Shown: piece after piece, positions 11,343 to 23,000 of the stretch
Position numbering within the stretch: the first letter of the stretch is position 1
Layout: each line of letters opens with the position of its first letter
NCBI GenBank assembly: GCA_039720395.1
Contig: CM077821.1
Coordinates: 41,166,792-41,230,791 of the forward strand
Direction: 5' to 3'
From: Liquidambar formosana
Taxonomy: Eukaryota > Streptophyta > Magnoliopsida > Saxifragales > Altingiaceae
DNA length: 64,000 nt
Notes under the pieces: generated by a model
Told to the model about the DNA's origin: nothing
Databases searched by the model: none
The model's input: only the letters and a program-made list of their open reading frames with translations
Position numbers and translations under genes: made by a program

Positions 11343-13760
11343 TTAAGTGCTAATGCTTGAAAGCATTTCACTGGTGTAAAGACCGGTTTCTGTATTTGTT
11401 TCTAGTGCTGGGGGAGAAGGAGGAGGAGGAGGAGGAGGAAGAGGAGAAGCTCTTTCTGCAGCTAAATTTAATCGTAAAGGCCGTCCTTCCACCTCCTACA
11501 TGCATATTTACAACATACAGATATATTATGAAGAGTCTCATTAGAAGGATGGAATATGCAATTTTCAATTCTCAATTAGCCTTACCACCCCATTCATGGC
11601 GTTGAGGGCAGACTCTACCTCCTCGGCAGATGCAAATGAGACAAACCCAAAACCTCGAGATCTACCAGAGTTCCTGTCGTAGATGACCTTGGCACTCAAG
11701 AAGCCTGGCTGTTTTGCAAAAGCATCCCTAAGACCCTGGGAAGTGAGGGCCCAACCAAGGTTCCCCGCATAGATCTTGTGAGGGGTGTCTATAAAGCCGC
11801 GGTAGCTGCTCCGTATCTTTGGCCCCATTACTTCCCTTTCACCTCCCCTTGGCACTTCTGGGAAGTTCACCTTCACAGTTCTGCCTCCAACTTGCTGTCA
11901 CCACCATTCCCATCACAACAGAAACAACATTATATTTCTCTATTATTTGAAAGGAGATGAGGCTACACTATGGGTGCAAAGGAAAAATCATGTTCTAAAC
12001 TTCCATAACCTTCCATAAACTTTCCTGTACAATTTAGAGTCAAAAGAAGCTTACTCAAGATGAAGCTAAAAACCTATTATACCTGAAATTGATTTTTTTT
12101 TTCCTAACCTTTAAATTTCTTCTAACATATCAAACCAGTTTTAATCTTATATTGCTGAATTTCACAGCCAGTCGAACTTGTTTTCCTGTCATGTAGAGGA
12201 AAACTTGCACCTTATTGGAAAATAGAGCCTCTCTCTCTGGCCATAATATTGGATGTCTCTAAAGGGACCTATTTGGCTGTGCCATTTTAGTTGGAAATCC
12301 TCATTTTGGCATTCCAGGATAGTGGTTGCAAACAGAGATCCTCTAGGTAATAGATAGTTTTCTTACCCTAACCATCCAATATGTTTTTAAGTTCCTTCTA
12401 GTGAATGGGAAACAAGTAGAACTACTGCCCAATACAATGCAGTTGAGATTAGACTGATATTTGCCAAAGACACTCCTAAAAGGTTTTATCTCGAAGACAT
12501 ATGATTATAAAGGTAGGACTGGTCATGACAAGCTTGCCTTCAGATTTGGTTATGCTACCCGAATCAAAACCGAGCCAAGATTAGGTTCCGAGAACTTAGG
12601 CTGAACAATGGAAAAATTGGGAATACATTTTAAACTGCCAGTTGCTTCGATATATTTTTCATAAATTCAGTAGAAAACTCATACAAATAATTTGGATTTC
12701 CTTTTTTTTTTTTTTTTTTTTTTTTTTTTGAGAAAATCAGGGTAAAGTTGGAATATTCGGGCTGTCAAAAGCCGGCCATAAATTCAGCAATTTGGCTGAA
12801 GTTGGACACGGACTAGAAAACAATTAGTGTGTTACTTTACAATTTTAAAGAACCATGGCCTCAGTCCAGACTAAAACTGAGAATAAGTAATTTTAACAAA
12901 CAGTTGGCAGATATTCAAGCATCAGTCTTTCATATCCATAAATGGGGTATTCACATGCATAATGCGTATAGAAAATGGCACTTACAGATCCATCAAACAT
13001 CCGAATCGCCTCTTTCGCTTCTGCAACGCTTCCCATCGTAACAAACGCAAACCCCCGGCTCCTATCCGTAACTCTATCATAAACAATCTGCAAATTCAAC
13101 AAATTCCAAAACCCAAAAATCTCAATTGATCATCGCACACATTTCATAGTGGAAAAAGCTTTAAGGTACTGTTTGGGTTTCGGGTTTGAAAGCACTTTTT
13201 TGTTTTTCAGAGCCAAAAGCTGATGCAGTTTTCCGCATTTTTTAAAGGCAAAAAAGCACTTCAAAATTGCTACCCAACGGATGCCTGACCTCCACAGAAA
13301 CCACGCGACCAGCCTCTTCGAATACTTCGACCAATTGGGAAGAGGTCATAGAATATGGCAAATTCCCCACGTAGAGCCTCCCAACTTCACCAGACTGTGA
13401 CTCCTTCCGCTCTTCTTCTTCTTCTTCTTCTCCTTCATATATTTCTTCTTCTGTTTCCATTGGTGGGTCTTCTTCTTCTGTGCCTTTGACGTCTTCGGTG
13501 GTAGCGACATCGAAGTCGGCGTCGAATGCGGCCGAGGCGCGGCAGAGCTGGTGGAGAGAGAGGAGAGAGAAAGGGAGGGAAGAGAGGTTGTGGGATTTGA
13601 GAATGAGGGGTTTGGGAGGGAAATGGGTGGAGGGTAGTGGAATTGGGGAGTGGGTGAAGGAAAGGTTGGAGAGTTTGGTGTGGAGAGGAATGGAAGGTGA
13701 AGAAGAGGAAGCAGCAGTTGCTGCAGCAACTATGGAGAGGGAAGAAGCTGCCATTACCAA
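11343..13760 (-). CDS. CP33: Chloroplast RNA-binding protein, CP33 type (two RRMs)
   Basis: Four exons on the minus strand, all introns in phase 0: 13290-13760, 12986-13087, 11586-11894, 11343-11495. Predicted protein 344 residues. Residues 1-75 are rich in Ser, Thr and Leu and poor in acid, as in a chloroplast transit peptide. An acidic linker with a run of Glu follows (about 90-118). RRM1 starts at about 128 with RNP2 LYVGNL and RNP1 RGFAFVTM. RRM2 starts at about 230 with IYAGNL and RGFGFVSF. The linker VNFPEVPRGGEREVMGPKIR and the tail RPLRLNLAAERASP match the CP33 subgroup, nuclear-encoded proteins that bind, stabilise and help edit chloroplast mRNAs. A second Met at codon 3 could also be the start. 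The poly-Glu run and a C-terminal Pro run are coded by triplet microsatellites. Confidence 0.93.
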
Positions 13761-14976
13761 TTCAATGATTTTTTTCTTCTATTCTCTTTGGAAGATTTTA
13801 TGGATGAAGGGTTTCGATGGCTTGAGAGGGAAAGGTAATGGATAAGGTTGGTCTGGGCTAGCGCTGGCTCCGAACCTCATTCAACCCTCACAAACTGGCT
13901 GCAGGCTGCCCTTGTGTTTTAAGGGTCTTGCCCGTACCAATTCTCCTATTTATTTATTTTTCTTTTACTTACTTATTCCTCATCTTTTAATTTTTTTTTT
14001 TTTAAAACATACATTTTTTTCTTGGGTATAAAACAAAATAAATGTATTATGCCATGTACTTTACCCATTTTTAACCTGCGTCGAGTGTTTAATTTCATCG
14101 AATGTGTGTGAGAAAAGGTTTAGATTGCCTAGGATGTGTTAAAACTGTAGTCCCATGTGTTAGAGAAACGTCATGTCCGACAAAATTTTGTGTTTAAAGT
14201 GTGCAAACAACAAAACATAGATGACTGTGCTACAGCGGCTTTTGACTCTGATATTCTACTAAGCACATAATAATATACCGAGTGTAATTTGACTTGTTGG
14301 GTGCAATTGGATGACAATAGCATTGAATTTCTTTAATGTTGTTATTATTACGGTATGTTTTTTTTTTTAATTCATTCATTTATTTTTGCCTAAACCATCC
14401 GGCCAAAACGTTTGTTAATTTCTTATTCATGCTATTTTAGTATGTCAAAAAGGATCGCGACCATTTTTCTTTTAATTTATATATCCTTCTAATAAATCAA
14501 ATATATTTATTTAAAAAAGGAAAAGGTCATAATGTATGAAGAGGACTCCTTACCATAAGCCTCCTCTGAGCTCATCTTGTGTTCTTACCTTATGTTATCA
14601 TGTCACTACTAAATTTTCAAATTCAAACTCATTAGGAGTTGTTGATATGGCCCATTCGGAATTTCATGTTGAACCTCATCAAATTTGTTAACCAACATTA
14701 CCTTCACAACTTTGTCATACACTTGGAATTAAATTTTTACGAATTTTGGAGCTCAAATTCGATAGTGAGATTCACTTGCCTCAGCCAATATGATGACTGA
14801 CAATTGGCAAGGCACTTTGGGCTTGGACTGACTTGGACCCTTCAACCGTGACTCAGTACACGTACAATTAATTCTGGAAAGAAAAGAAGAAAGAAGCAAT
14901 ATTTTTTCCATCTCATTCTTGAGTTTGTTGTTCATAAAACCCACAATTTACAAGCAACTTCCTTCATATCATTATC
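13761..14976. other. Intergenic, CP33 promoter side
   Basis: The upstream region of CP33 and the downstream region of the S-protein homologue. AT-rich with poly-T runs. No coding or repeat structure that I can name. Confidence 0.45.
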
Positions 14977-15387
14977 TCAAGGATCTTGAAATGGCGTCAA
15001 ATCCCAGTTTCCATACTCCTGGTTGTAATTAAACAGAAGTCCATCCTTAGAAATCATCCAACTGCACTCTGTCCGGCACCGGGCCGAATCGTGCTTATAT
15101 GAGTAGGCATCAAAATGGTGCCAATTTGAATTGTTCCACTGCACGTCGCAGTAAAATAGCGTCGTGCCCCAAAAATTAACGGAGAATCTCCACTCCGTTT
15201 CGGAGCCATCGGGGACCACGAGATAGCCGAGATCGTCATTGCGCGACTGGCAATGGATGTTCATGGCCCTCCCACATCCCAGCCTGTTCATTATCCTAAC
15301 ATGGACCTTTCCTAGAACAATGGGTTTTGAAAATCCAAGGAGCACCAGCAGAAGAATGGCAAGGCTTCTATTTGTGATGGTTCTCAT
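14977..15387 (-). CDS. S-protein homologue (plant self-incompatibility S1 family)
   Basis: A single-exon reading frame of 136 residues. Residues 1-26 form a signal peptide with a LAILLLVLLGF core. The mature part has the family pattern: VHVRIMNRLG, HCQSRNDDLG, then W-x-F, FWGTTLFYC and C-x3-C-x-W near residues 104-110. Cysteines lie at 38, 46, 80, 104 and 108. S-protein homologues are small secreted plant proteins; the founding member is the stigma S-determinant of poppy, but most members have unknown roles in reproduction or signalling. The typical single exon and length fit an intact gene. It overlaps no neighbour. I cannot tell whether it takes part in self-incompatibility. Confidence 0.9.
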   Translation of the reverse strand: MRTITNRSLAILLLVLLGFSKPIVLGKVHVRIMNRLGCGRAMNIHCQSRNDDLGYLVVPDGSETEWRFSVNFWGTTLFYCDVQWNNSNWHHFDAYSYKHDSARCRTECSWMISKDGLLFNYNQEYGNWDLTPFQDP

Positions 15388-16750
15388 GTTGTTTTGCTAT
15401 ATGTTACTTCTTTTGCAACTACTCTGATTCCTAAGATGAATAGCCAAATCTATATAGAAACTTATTTTATCACCCCAAGCAAAAGCTTATGACAAACTAC
15501 CTCTCTTTTCATCTTATTTAAAATGAACATGTTATTTTTGTTGTACAATTAGATTAAAAGACATTTCTTAGCATCCTTCAAAGAAGGAAAATGAAAAAAG
15601 AAAAGAAAAGAAAAGAGAGAGGTTCCTATATCTCTGTTTGTTTCCAAGGATATTGCTTTCTAGTAACTGGGCATATTTTGAGATTTAACTATCAATAAAA
15701 CAGCTCTCTGGTGATGCATTTCTCACTAAATGGACAGCAGTGTGGACTAGAGTGTTTTATGAAAATGGTTTAGTGAAACTATCGGAAAACAGGACACCTG
15801 CTGGAAACAGTTATAAATCAATTCCCCCCACTCCCCCATTGCAAACTAAACAATTGGGAAAATTTGATTACACTGAGACTGAATTCCATCAAGTCAAAAA
15901 TAAATAAATAAAAAAAGGCCCAATATATTCATTATGTAAGAATTTATAGATCGCAACTATAATTACTTAAACGAGGGAGCTATGTTAGTCCATTCAAGGC
16001 CACAATCATCGGGCAGGGATGTGGCTCAGATTTTCTCATATGAGAGTTTGATCTCTGAATTAGTAATCCTTCCCCTATTAGAAGCCAGAAGTCATCCCAC
16101 AAGCTGAAAAAACAATAGAAGTTGCTACATCTATAAATGCATATGTTGGGATTTGGAAAGGTATATGGAGACAAAAATTTGAACATAAACAGGTTTGGCT
16201 ACAGTAACACGCTTTAGTCAGGCTGGGAAGACAGGATGAAGCTACTCTTTTCAGTTGTGCCAAATATATAATGAACAGGTTCAGCAGTTTTCTAGAATGA
16301 ATGGTGACCAATCACAGCATTCCATATCCCAGTACAAAGCAGTCCTTCCGTCACATTAGTTAGGAAATGCTGAAAACTAAAAAATACCTGTGTTTCCTAT
16401 GCAAATGGTGGATTGAGAAGATGCCCTTCAAATGCATCATATCTTATCAAGAACTAATTGGGCAAAGGATGTCCTGTTTATGAGTTCTTCCCATTATCAT
16501 GCTTTAAATGGTTCTTCAATTTTCAAATCATAGATGGCAGTGATGTATCATGTCTACACAACTAAATGTCAATAAACCAACACAAAGTTTTATATTACAT
16601 TACCTCACCAGAAAGTCAAAGACCCAAACAGTAGATGTTAAATGTCAACAACATCAAACTTCAACAATTCTAGGATCACAAACACAATATCCAGACTCTA
16701 ATGCAATTATTGGATCAACGGAAACAAGCCCATTCATAGTTTAGTTTATT
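15388..16750. other. Intergenic and NF-YA 3' flank
   Basis: A purine-rich AAAAG repeat lies at about 15596-15618. The part from about 16700 leftward is downstream of the NF-YA 3' UTR. No gene is recognised. Confidence 0.45.
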
Positions 16751-16852
16751 ATTAATATATATATATTTTAAACTACATTAAGGTTTGACCATCTCTAACC
16801 ACCCCAGGTCAGCGGAGCTGTATGGAATGGCAAAGATGACCTTAATGCAGCT

Positions 16853-16873
16853 GAGCCAAGAATGATTTGCCTT
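16853..16873 (-). promoter_or_regulatory. miR169-like target site in NF-YA 3' UTR
   Basis: On the minus strand the site reads GGCAAATCATTCTTGGCT with flanking bases, about 145 nt after the NF-YA stop. Aligned by hand to the well-known plant miR169 sequence, positions 2-13 pair with only one G:U. Position 14 is mismatched, as in several known NF-YA sites, and the 3' end of the microRNA pairs again up to position 19. miR169 cleavage of NF-YA mRNAs is an established plant regulatory circuit, and the site is in the expected place. Confidence 0.85.
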
Positions 16874-17018
16874 AGCAACCAAATGGTGGTAGGACAATTC
16901 CTTAAACCGAAACCTATTGCAGTAACCATAAGAGCTAATGCAACAGAGCCTCTTCATTTGGTGCTGGCAAGGGCAGGGTTTGGTGCAACAAGCACCAACC
17001 CCACTTATTCCCTTGCCA

Positions 17019-20000
17019 TCAAACTTTGAGGTTGCAGCAGTTATCTGCTGCTGCAACCCACTTACTGGGCAGAACAATGCCATGCCCACTATCCATCATG
17101 TCAGAGAAAGAGTGGACAGATGGCCGGAGATGATTGATCGGAAAGCGATCAAGATCTCCCCTGGAGTACATACTAGTCACCTCTGACCCTGAAAGGTTTG
17201 ATCCACTGCCATTTGCTTCCTTTGATGAGTTCATAGTTCCGCTATCAGATTGTAGCACTTCAGAACTCTGAGATCTGGTGGGTTGAGAGAGTTGGCCATC
17301 GCTAGCTTTTTTCATGTCAATTCCACCTTTTCCATTGTTCAATTCTTTTGTGTTCAAGAAGCGGCCACCACATCCCCTCGGTCGGCGCATCGCGTGGCGA
17401 TGGCGTGATTCATGCATATACGGCTGTGGAACAAGAACCAATACTAAATCATTCCAATCAGACAGATTTTTTAAATTTATTTTTTTGGGGTCGGGGGATT
17501 TGCATTTTCAAGAAAAAATAAAAATAAAAATAAAAATATCATTACAGAAGGAAATAATAATGGATAAGAGGATTCAAATTTTGATAAAGGGGGGCACACT
17601 TTCGGTATTGGTTTATATTTAAAAAATTGTTGAAATTCAGAAATGGCAATATAAAAATAAAAATACTAAAATTTTCCAAATTTTGATGAAATTTTAAATC
17701 ATGATAAACACGCAAGTGTTGAATGTAACGTGTTGAATGTAATTTTCAATGCCAGTCACCCACTGGTGCACTGGATGGCCAGTGCCTCCAACTTACAATC
17801 AAGTAGGCCAACTCAATTGAATCATCCACCATCAAACCTAACATTCTTATGAATGGCCAGATTTAGTCTGGTGGGTGGTCCAGAGGACCATCTTATTACC
17901 ATTGAGTTTAGGCTAAAATGGTTTTTCTGCAGGAAGGAATCCCTACAAGGGTGGGCCCCAAATCACAAGTTTTAAGGGTGGGAAATGGTAGAGAAAAAAT
18001 CTACTTCCAAGTTCCAATCCATCCTACCATGATCATGAAATCTACATCTGTTATTCTGTCACATAATATGAATTGCCCCCCCCTACAAAAAATGAAAATT
18101 CAGGAGTGCTCCCTCATAGATAACACTAAATGAAGGAGTTATACCTTACGACCTCTTATCAATTTATTGTCTAGTTCTGCCTTTGCACGAGACTGCCTAC
18201 GCCGGATGATTCCATGATATTGCTTTGCATTTACATATATTGGTCCATCATCTGTGGTCAAGTTCAGCGGCAGCATAACGCGGCCCTAATTTATTGTGAA
18301 AGGGGAAATACAGAAGTTGGTAAATGTAAATCTACATACAAGAACTCTACAAAAGCCAGAAATACTGCCAAAATAACATGGAAGAAAAGAAGGGAGACAA
18401 ACCGTAATTTGAGGTCCATAAGCTGAGAATACTCCATAACATTGATCCACGTAAGGATACTTTGCACAGATCTACAATTTTTCAGTATGGAAAGAAAGAT
18501 AAAACAATAAGCATTTAAAGACTAGAAATCAATGTTATGGAAAATGACTAATTCTGAAAAAAACCTTACCATAGATTGACCAAATCCTAACTCAAAACGA
18601 GCTCGATATTCTGGCAGAGCTGATTGCATAGAGATGGCTGCCTGAAGTTGCTGAGGTTTTTGCCCATCCCCAGAATTTTTGCGATCAGCTGAATGAGAAA
18701 CTACTCCTCTGGTTAATAATAATCAAACATATGAACAGGAAATCAAAACTTATTTGCAATACCATTTCTTTTTATGACCATGAATCTAGGCCAGCAACAA
18801 ACCTATAGAAGAAGCAAAAAGTCTCTATCCAGATGTGGGGCATTATTTGAGAAAAAATGTAATTTTTAAGCAAGTAATGAATTGTAAAAATCACCTGCAG
18901 AAAAGACATCCGCCCTTTAGCAGAATCTCAGTTCTTTATTTATTGCTTAGGGCTAATGGAGAGATAACATGCGGCAATCAAAACAGAATGTATTATAGAC
19001 AAACTTAATCCTAACTACCAGACTAATAGAAAATCTGCAATTACTGAAATCACCACTTTGTCTCCATAGGAACTAGGAATTCTGAAGCCATGGACAGTGA
19101 AACACCTACTGTACTTATATATTCATCTCATAGAAAGATGTTTCTCAATTGGGTAATGAATACCTCATTCTCCATACGATCAATGTATTATTCCCACTAC
19201 AAGTACAATGTGTAATAATTCTACGCTCCTTAAAGTCACATTCATTCAGAGATTTTATCAGCTTCCTAAGATACTCAAATAATTTTCACAAGGCTTCTAC
19301 ATCTTCCCCCTGAACTTTGCTTTGATTGGTTTATCAAATCCTAGTTAAAGAACAAAATCCCCCACCCCAAAATTATTTTAACTACAAGTCCCCACAAGGA
19401 ACCCTCTGAAAGCAGTCTGCAACAAGAGCTCACTTGTCATCCAGCATGCTGATCGAACATCAACAGAAACATGTTTCAAAGAGGCTCCTCACAACTCCAA
19501 AAGTCTTTCCACTACTCTTATCAACTCCTACAATGAATAGTTGAATACCCTTAAAAGATGTCATGGACTTCCATAATTCTTTTTCCCTTATCATCTTATT
19601 GGAAAATTCAAATCTAATAGGGAAAAGATTATGCAAAGAAGACCAACTCTTACTGTCACAGCAGATTGTTATTTCAAATGTTGTTGAAACCTCCCATTAT
19701 AAATTATGCTGCAATTTTTGAAAACATACTCCTAAAAATGGGTGGGTAGGGGTAGGGATGGCTTCATTTTTTTTTTTTTTTTGGTCAGATCCACGTGACT
19801 GATTGGTCAGATATCCAGGTTCAAACAATTCAAATTATCAAAAGTTAATACAAAGGCCATTTCATGTTGGCCAATTTGGACAAATCAACTAGCTTTGTCC
19901 AACTAATTTATAATATATATGTTTAATATAATGTAAATACAAAAAAAAAAAAAAATCCATGCTTTTCATTTTATTAGATAATTATATATAAATTTTGAGA

Positions 20001-23000
20001 CAAACTGGGTCGGTTTTGGTTTGACTGAACGTGAACCATGATGGCTCGAGACACTTAGTACTAGACAATTGGTGTTGTCCGAAATCTGGCTCTCCGCCAG
20101 ACAAATAACAATTGTGTTAGCTGCTATCTAACCTGAAACCGACCCTAACTTGGTTTTTGGCCAACCCAATTGGTGGGCCTGAACTTAGTTGCATTTTGAT
20201 ACAATAGCTCCATATCTTTGAGCCATGAGTCTGTCCTCTCAAATTGCTTTTCATTTCCTCAGAAAAGCTGGGGCTATTTAATCCTTATATTTAAAAGAAT
20301 ATCCTTCCTCAAACACTGTTCCACCTTGATTCCTCATTTATCCTTATATTTTGAGGCGCCAGAAGAAGCCATTCTAATTTTTTCTATTCACTATTTATTT
20401 AATTTTCAGGTGTAAAAATTACAAAGAAATAGAAAGAGTCCAACAATACAAAAAAGAAAAAGAGAGGGGGGGGGGGGGTGTTGCACAGAGTTGTAAATAA
20501 TTGAAGAGCAGGGAAACTGCATTTGCAAGTTCATTGTCCATGTTTTACTTACTCTTTTCCCCTTCTTCCATTCTTATCTTTTAACTAAGAGGATATAAAA
20601 GAATAAGAAGAAGAATGCAAGAGTCTAACAATGAAATATAACAGTTATGATCTCAAAAAATTAAAATCTTTGGAGACCTTCAAGTCTGCGAGCTTATTAT
20701 CCATCTTTGCCTTCCCGTGAATACGAGAAACATTTAAATAGAGTCAATAAAAATTTATCACAAAGAAACAAGGGGAGTTGATCTCCAGAGAATATGATCT
20801 CCACTGAATATCTTCTGTAGTTATGGAGAGCGAGCCAACCACAACTTCAACAGGAGAGTAGAAGAAAAACTATTTGACCAATCATTGGTATCAGGGAATC
20901 TGCACAATTCTGTAGCTTCTTTACATGTATTTACTTAAGGACCAAAACATCTCTTTACCAAGAACCATATAGATAATAATTGATTCATGTTCCTTGGACA
21001 CAAAGTGAAAAGCTTGTAAGGTGCAACTGGAAAGAGCTCTTTCATTTCATGAATTTGATACCTTCATTTGGTCCATCCTTGTTTCCATCTTAGTCAAGTA
21101 GAGTTTTTCAGTTCTTATCAGTAAGCAGGAACATGGATGAGCCCAGTTAAAGGTTTCCTCTGGTTTATTTTAAAAAGAAAAATACGCACAAGAAGGTATA
21201 GAACGCTTCCTATTTCCCATGAAAAAGGTTGGCTAACCTTGGTGTGTGATTTTACAAAGGAGAAAAACCGGCTATCTAAAAAGCATGTTTGTATATTTAC
21301 CAAAAAAAAAAGCATGTTTGTATTATTCGATTAAAAAGAAAAAGCATGTTTGTATTGCATTGAAAAATGGAACATATTCGCAACAGACATGTACTGAAAC
21401 ATCTTGTTTGCATCAACCTCTGGTGCAAAAATCCAACAGGCTCTTCCCAAGGCTAAACTCTGTAGCACCCATAGTTACCAATTCTGGGTTTGGGAACTAA
21501 TCTTCAACAACATAATTTGCTACCCAGGAGTTAATTGAGAATATTTAGATAATACCTCGCTGAATGTCCAAGAACGAAATCCAAAGTGAAAAGCAAGGTG
21601 TGTAAGGAAACAAGAATCACGAAATACCATCATATAATTATTTGAAGATTCATGAACTTCACTTATAATTCAGGATTATTTGTAATATTTGGAAGTTCAT
21701 AGTATACATAATTTTAAAATTAGTGAATTATAGGGGATAAATTTGGGTTTCTTTTGTTTGATGGTCAATTCAGAGCACATTAACTATAAGTCACAAAAAA
21801 GTTTGTTTTCCTTAATGAGTTCCATGTTAGAGATGGAAACTTGTCTGTTGCTTTAAATGGCAATTAACTTTTACTAAATGTATTAGAGATGGTGAATCTC
21901 AAAACTTTCTTTTAGTACTAATGAATATAGTTGGACAGTGATTCTGTTACTCCTTGGGTTACTGTTGATCTGATTTTCTTGATTTGCATTAAAATCTCAA
22001 CTTCCATGTCAGTGTTTGTCTAACTGCTCCATATTGATATTCATTTCTTCCAGGATTTAATGTTCAAGAGATTGAAAGCACCCATTTCTTTGAAAAAGGT
22101 GCAATACTTAGTCCAATGTCTTATCGGGTAGAAATTTCTCATACCACCAATTCAATACACAAATCAAGTTTATAAATGAATTCAGTCCTTACTGATCTAA
22201 TTGCTGAATGCAAAGCAGAATCACCCTAAATATCCGTAATTGAGTAAAAGTTGATTCAATGCTCGTACAATAAGGTCCAATCTTACTTTTTACACACCTC
22301 TGTCAAGCTTCTCAGGCTCAATCTGGAAAACTAGAAATAAGTAATCTTAAACAGGCACTTTACATTAGCTAATTATCATTATTACTAAGCACTCCATTGA
22401 AAGTACTAAAACAAAAATAAGTAAGGTTGGCCACTTATAGTATGTCTTAGACTTCTGCCAGATTGGGTACTCACCCTTATTTCTAGGCACACTCTCAAGT
22501 CTCAACACTAGCTATGATAATTTATTATTTTGAAATTCAGTCCATGGATATTAAATAAGTAAGGTTTCTATATCCAATTAATAGTTTTGAAGAGCAATTA
22601 TATTCCATTTATGGGAAGAAGAATTTTGGCAAAAACTTCCATTTAGGTAGTTGCCCAGATCATCTCAAATCTCCTTTTTTTTTCTTTTTTTTTTTCTTGG
22701 ATAAGTAGATCATCTCAAATCTCACCTCTCTATCCCCACTCAAAACATTACCATTTAGGTAAACCCAACTTTATCAAAAGGTTCACTAGCTTGTAATCAT
22801 ATTAGCACTGCTCTTGAATACTCCCACAACTGTACAAGATTTCAAATATTTTTCCTAAATAAAATCTAATCGCTGTCAAGTGCCTAAATTTGACATAATT
22901 GTCTGTAAAGACCCAATTTCCATCACCAGCCTAGAACTTATACAGGTACCCCAGTGGTCTACCACATGAATGCTGTGATCCTAATTGCATATCAATATGG

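Noticed and set aside
13480..13845. Plus-strand 121-codon frame opposite CP33 exon 1
   Set aside because: Antisense shadow of the Glu- and Ser-rich exon; no conservation pattern of its own.
15239..15427. Plus-strand frame opposite the S-protein homologue
   Set aside because: Antisense shadow; the minus strand carries the recognisable family.
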